Origin: an uncultured Christensenella sp.
Lineage (GTDB): Bacteria > Bacillota > Clostridia > Christensenellales > CAG-917
Reading direction: 5' to 3'
Assembly: GCA_910584155.1 (NCBI GenBank)
Contig: CAJTYG010000012.1
Location: forward strand, 1-41,425
Length of the DNA: 41,425 nucleotides
Part shown: one piece after another, positions 38,985-41,425 of the stretch
How positions within the stretch are numbered: the first letter of the stretch is position 1
Layout of the letters: every line of letters begins with the position of its first letter
Notes under the pieces: model-generated
What the model was told of the DNA's origin: nothing
The model's database searches: none
The model's input: only the letters and a program-made list of their open reading frames with translations
Translations under genes and position numbers: made by a program

Positions 38985-39017
38985 AAATGAGCCCGAGGTG
39001 CAATATCGAGCTCATTT
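38985..39017. repeat. AAATGAGC/GCTCATTT hairpin
   Basis: AAATGAGC (38985-38992) pairs with GCTCATTT (39010-39017), with CGA/TCG pairing further in. Third dyad in a row in the gap between two lipoprotein genes. Confidence 0.6.
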
Positions 39018-39094
39018 AACATAATTTAAATCGATTATACTGTCTGACTTTTTGTCATAGTAAAGCGGTGTTTTATTTTGTTTAAATTCAACAT

Positions 39095-39122
39095 AAAAAC
39101 AGGCTCTTCCGAGCCTGTTTTT
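39095..39122. terminator. terminator of the small lipoprotein gene
   Basis: AAACAGGCTC (39097-39106) and GAGCCTGTTT (39111-39120) pair around TTCC, with T-runs on both strands. It lies just downstream of the stop at 39139. Confidence 0.9.
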
Positions 39123-39138
39123 ATAAGTTATTCAAAAA

Positions 39139-39501
39139 TTATTGTGCATCCTTTACGCCCTGTTCCGTGCCAAAAATGACAATTTTGCCGCTTCTCTTGA
39201 CTTCAAACAATTTGCCCATAGCTGATTCACAATCTTTTGCGTCATCTGTGTTTTTAAACTTAACAACTGTTACAAAGTCTGCGGATTTAAGCTTGGTAGC
39301 TGCAATTCCCCACTCCACTTCGGCATCTTCTACGCCCAAGTCATCGTTTGCAGACAATCCCTCTACTCTGTAACCTGCATCTTTAAGACGCTTTTCATAG
39401 TCTTTTTGGTTGCAAGCCACTAGGCATACTGCAAGAATTGCGACAAGCGCAACAAGTGCGACAAGCGCTATGATTTTTTTGCTGTTGTTTGCTTTGTTCA
39501 T
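39139..39501 (-). CDS. small predicted lipoprotein, unknown function
   Basis: 120 residues with a signal peptide (Lys-rich start, ALVALVALVAILAVCLVAC) and lipobox LVAC at about 27-30. The 90-residue mature part has an alpha/beta pattern (DYEKRLKDAGYRVEGL and FVTVVKFKNTDDAKDCES) seen in small Firmicute lipoproteins, but I cannot name a family. GGAGGG precedes the start. Confidence 0.8.
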   Translation of the reverse strand: MNKANNSKKIIALVALVALVAILAVCLVACNQKDYEKRLKDAGYRVEGLSANDDLGVEDAEVEWGIAATKLKSADFVTVVKFKNTDDAKDCESAMGKLFEVKRSGKIVIFGTEQGVKDAQ

Positions 39502-39530
39502 AGGAATTACCCTCCGATATTTTTTTCTTT

Positions 39531-39559
39531 ATTATATGATATTTGCAAATTGCCGTCAA
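39531..39559 (-). promoter_or_regulatory. promoter of the small lipoprotein gene
   Basis: Minus-strand TTGACG (39554-39559), spacer 17, TATAAT (39531-39536). In the rest of the gap to 39749 I see nothing. Confidence 0.8.
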
Positions 39560-39749
39560 TACTTAGGGGCGGTTTTTAAGCAACTTTTATTAAATATTTA
39601 TTAAAAAATCAACGGTTTATTTTACACTTTGAACGATACCTATACACTGCTCTCTTTTTGTTGCCGAATTTATTTTAACGATACAACTGTCACCGCAAAA
39701 TTGAAAATATAATATAAACGCAAACAAAATCATAATCAGTTGCAAGCGG

Positions 39750-40715
39750 TCACATTAAAAACAAATTTTCAAATGACTTATTCCATAGCTCTGCTTCTTC
39801 CCACTGCGGTGAATGAGCGGAATTTTCAAACCAAATCAATTCCTTTTGCGGCGCATTCAAATTCGCAAACCATTGCTCTGCTAAGGGGCTTGGACAATTA
39901 TAATCGTGCCTGCCAAGCAGCAAATATACGGGCACGTCCAAGCTTTTTGCGGTGTTTAAAAAATCGGGATTTGTGTTGCCCAACGGTTGCCTCGGACTGT
40001 AGCTCAAGCCCTTGAGATATTTGATTGCCCCCGACAGGCTGTATTCTTTCAAAATAATAGGCACTTCGTGGGACAAAAGCTCCTGCCAATAGGGCTTGCG
40101 GTTTGCATACGTGGCGCCGCCGAGCTTGTGCAGCACGGAACGCTGCTTCATCAGGCACCTTAAGTGGTTTTTGACATAACGACCGTTCTGCGGTGCGCCT
40201 ATCTTATTTAAAACCTTAAGCGATTTTTTGTCGCCTACTCTCAAAGCCTCCCGATACGACCACTCATATGACATCTTTTCGTTTTGAATATAATCAATAC
40301 ATTGTCCTACGCCTACATAAGCCGCTATGTCATTTGGGTACTGCTGCGCAAGCCATACCCCTAATACAGAGCCAAACGAGTGCCCGACAATAATAATCTT
40401 TTGTTTTTCAAACCTTTGCTTTAAATAGTCAACGACGTTGTGAGCATCGTTTACGTATACTTCCTTTGTTAGTGTCAAGGTTTTGGCTTCCCTTCTATCA
40501 TAGGCATAGCCTGCGCCACGCTGATCCCACGCCACTAATGTGAATTTATCTGCAAGCGGCGACTGAAATTTCATCACCTGCGCCCTGTCGGGGCTTCCGC
40601 AACCGCCGTGCAAAAATAACACAACGGGATGTGATATATTCTTTGTGCGTATACGCAAATAATAGGTATTGCCCTTATACTCAATTTTTTCCGAACTGTC
40701 TATTATATATTCCAT
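39750..40715 (-). CDS. alpha/beta hydrolase (proline iminopeptidase-like)
   Basis: A 321-residue cytoplasmic hydrolase. The oxyanion-hole segment FLHGGCGSPDR is at 34-44, WDQRGAGYA at 63-71, nucleophile elbow GHSFGS with Ser113, acid Asp271 in GRHDYNCP and His301 in NSAHSP. HGG and WDQRGAG are typical of proline iminopeptidase-like enzymes, but substrate assignment within this superfamily is unreliable. It has no Shine-Dalgarno site; TATAAT lies six bases before the ATG. Confidence 0.88.
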   Translation of the reverse strand: MEYIIDSSEKIEYKGNTYYLRIRTKNISHPVVLFLHGGCGSPDRAQVMKFQSPLADKFTLVAWDQRGAGYAYDRREAKTLTLTKEVYVNDAHNVVDYLKQRFEKQKIIIVGHSFGSVLGVWLAQQYPNDIAAYVGVGQCIDYIQNEKMSYEWSYREALRVGDKKSLKVLNKIGAPQNGRYVKNHLRCLMKQRSVLHKLGGATYANRKPYWQELLSHEVPIILKEYSLSGAIKYLKGLSYSPRQPLGNTNPDFLNTAKSLDVPVYLLLGRHDYNCPSPLAEQWFANLNAPQKELIWFENSAHSPQWEEAELWNKSFENLFLM

Positions 40716-40721
40716 AAAATG

Positions 40722-40750
40722 ATTATAACATCTAAAGGCTTAACATTCAA
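40722..40750 (-). promoter_or_regulatory. alpha/beta hydrolase promoter, leaderless geometry
   Basis: Minus-strand TTGAAT (40745-40750), spacer 17, TATAAT (40722-40727), then six bases to the ATG at 40715. Confidence 0.8.
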
Positions 40751-40833
40751 TGACAAAGTTTGCTTAAAGTGCAAATCATTTTTTAATTGTACCGTTCTTG
40801 TTCATTTAGCTCAAAAATACTATGTTTAATATA

Positions 40834-40861
40834 ACAAAAAAGCACACAAACTGTGTGCTTC
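40834..40861 (-). terminator. rRNA operon terminator
   Basis: On the minus strand AAGCACACAG and TGTGTGCTT pair around a short loop and are followed by TTTTTTG, about 15 bases after the 5S gene. Confidence 0.85.
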
Positions 40862-40874
40862 TCTGTTTTGGAAA

Positions 40875-40988
<114 letters not shown>

Positions 40989-41094
40989 TATTGTTGAAGG
41001 TCGTGCGCTATTGCGCATCGTACATTCACAACTGCATAACAAAAGAGATTTTGCTGATTAAATTTAGGATTAGGCAAATTGTATTTTTTGATTG

Positions 41095-41425
<331 letters not shown>

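Overview
The window looks like chromosome of a spore-forming (or recently spore-forming) anaerobic Firmicute of the Clostridia type, probably an uncultured gut lineage. The evidence is dipicolinate synthase genes (dpaAB), a DUF4364 protein, two-subunit class I fumarase, an FMN riboswitch in front of an ECF-type S component, Gram-positive style promoters and Shine-Dalgarno sites, and lipoproteins with BspA-type repeats. The closest relative cannot be fixed from sequence alone.

Layout. 1-3.7 kb: an AMP-forming acyl-CoA synthetase and GTP-type PEP carboxykinase (minus strand). 3.8-5.95 kb: an intergenic mosaic of hairpin repeats surrounding a DUF4364 gene. 5.99-15.2 kb (minus): one aromatic amino acid operon, aroF-tyrA-aroB-aroA-aroC-pheA-aroE/K fusion-aroQ-nitroreductase. 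It covers all seven shikimate steps plus the Tyr and Phe branches, and is preceded by a 19-codon Tyr/Phe-rich leader peptide and a terminator, i.e. an apparent ribosome-mediated attenuator. 15.25-16.5 kb (plus): FMN riboswitch and riboflavin-type S component with a repeat-rich N-terminus. 16.6-17.2 kb: the compact copy of the hairpin mosaic. 17.2-19.8 kb: fumarase (minus) diverging from malic enzyme (plus). 19.9-20.6 kb: a PH-domain membrane protein and small XRE repressor sharing an operator. 20.7-26 kb: a HAD phosphatase, a YkvI-like membrane protein, and an uncharacterised three-gene operon (membrane protein, TPR protein, protein with a Cys/His/Asp tail). 26.2-28.1 kb: asd-dapA. 28.2-33.6 kb: an approximately 1815-residue BspA-like lipoprotein. 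33.8-36.2 kb: a P-loop ATPase diverging from dpaAB. 36.2-38 kb: a MATE transporter with a repeat tail. 38-40.7 kb: two lipoproteins, palindromes and an alpha/beta hydrolase. 40.8 kb to the end: 5S and the 3' end of 23S rRNA (minus).

How it fits together. Asd and DapA make the dihydrodipicolinate-pathway intermediate used for lysine and for dipicolinate, which DpaAB makes for spores. Fumarase, malic enzyme and PEPCK link C4 acids to pyruvate and PEP, and PEP feeds the DAHP synthase of the aromatic operon. The most distinctive signals are the Tyr/Phe attenuator, several genes whose promoter -10 box lies only 6-9 bases before a start codon without a Shine-Dalgarno site (probable leaderless mRNAs), and the composite hairpin element, in which stems differ between two copies while base pairing is kept.
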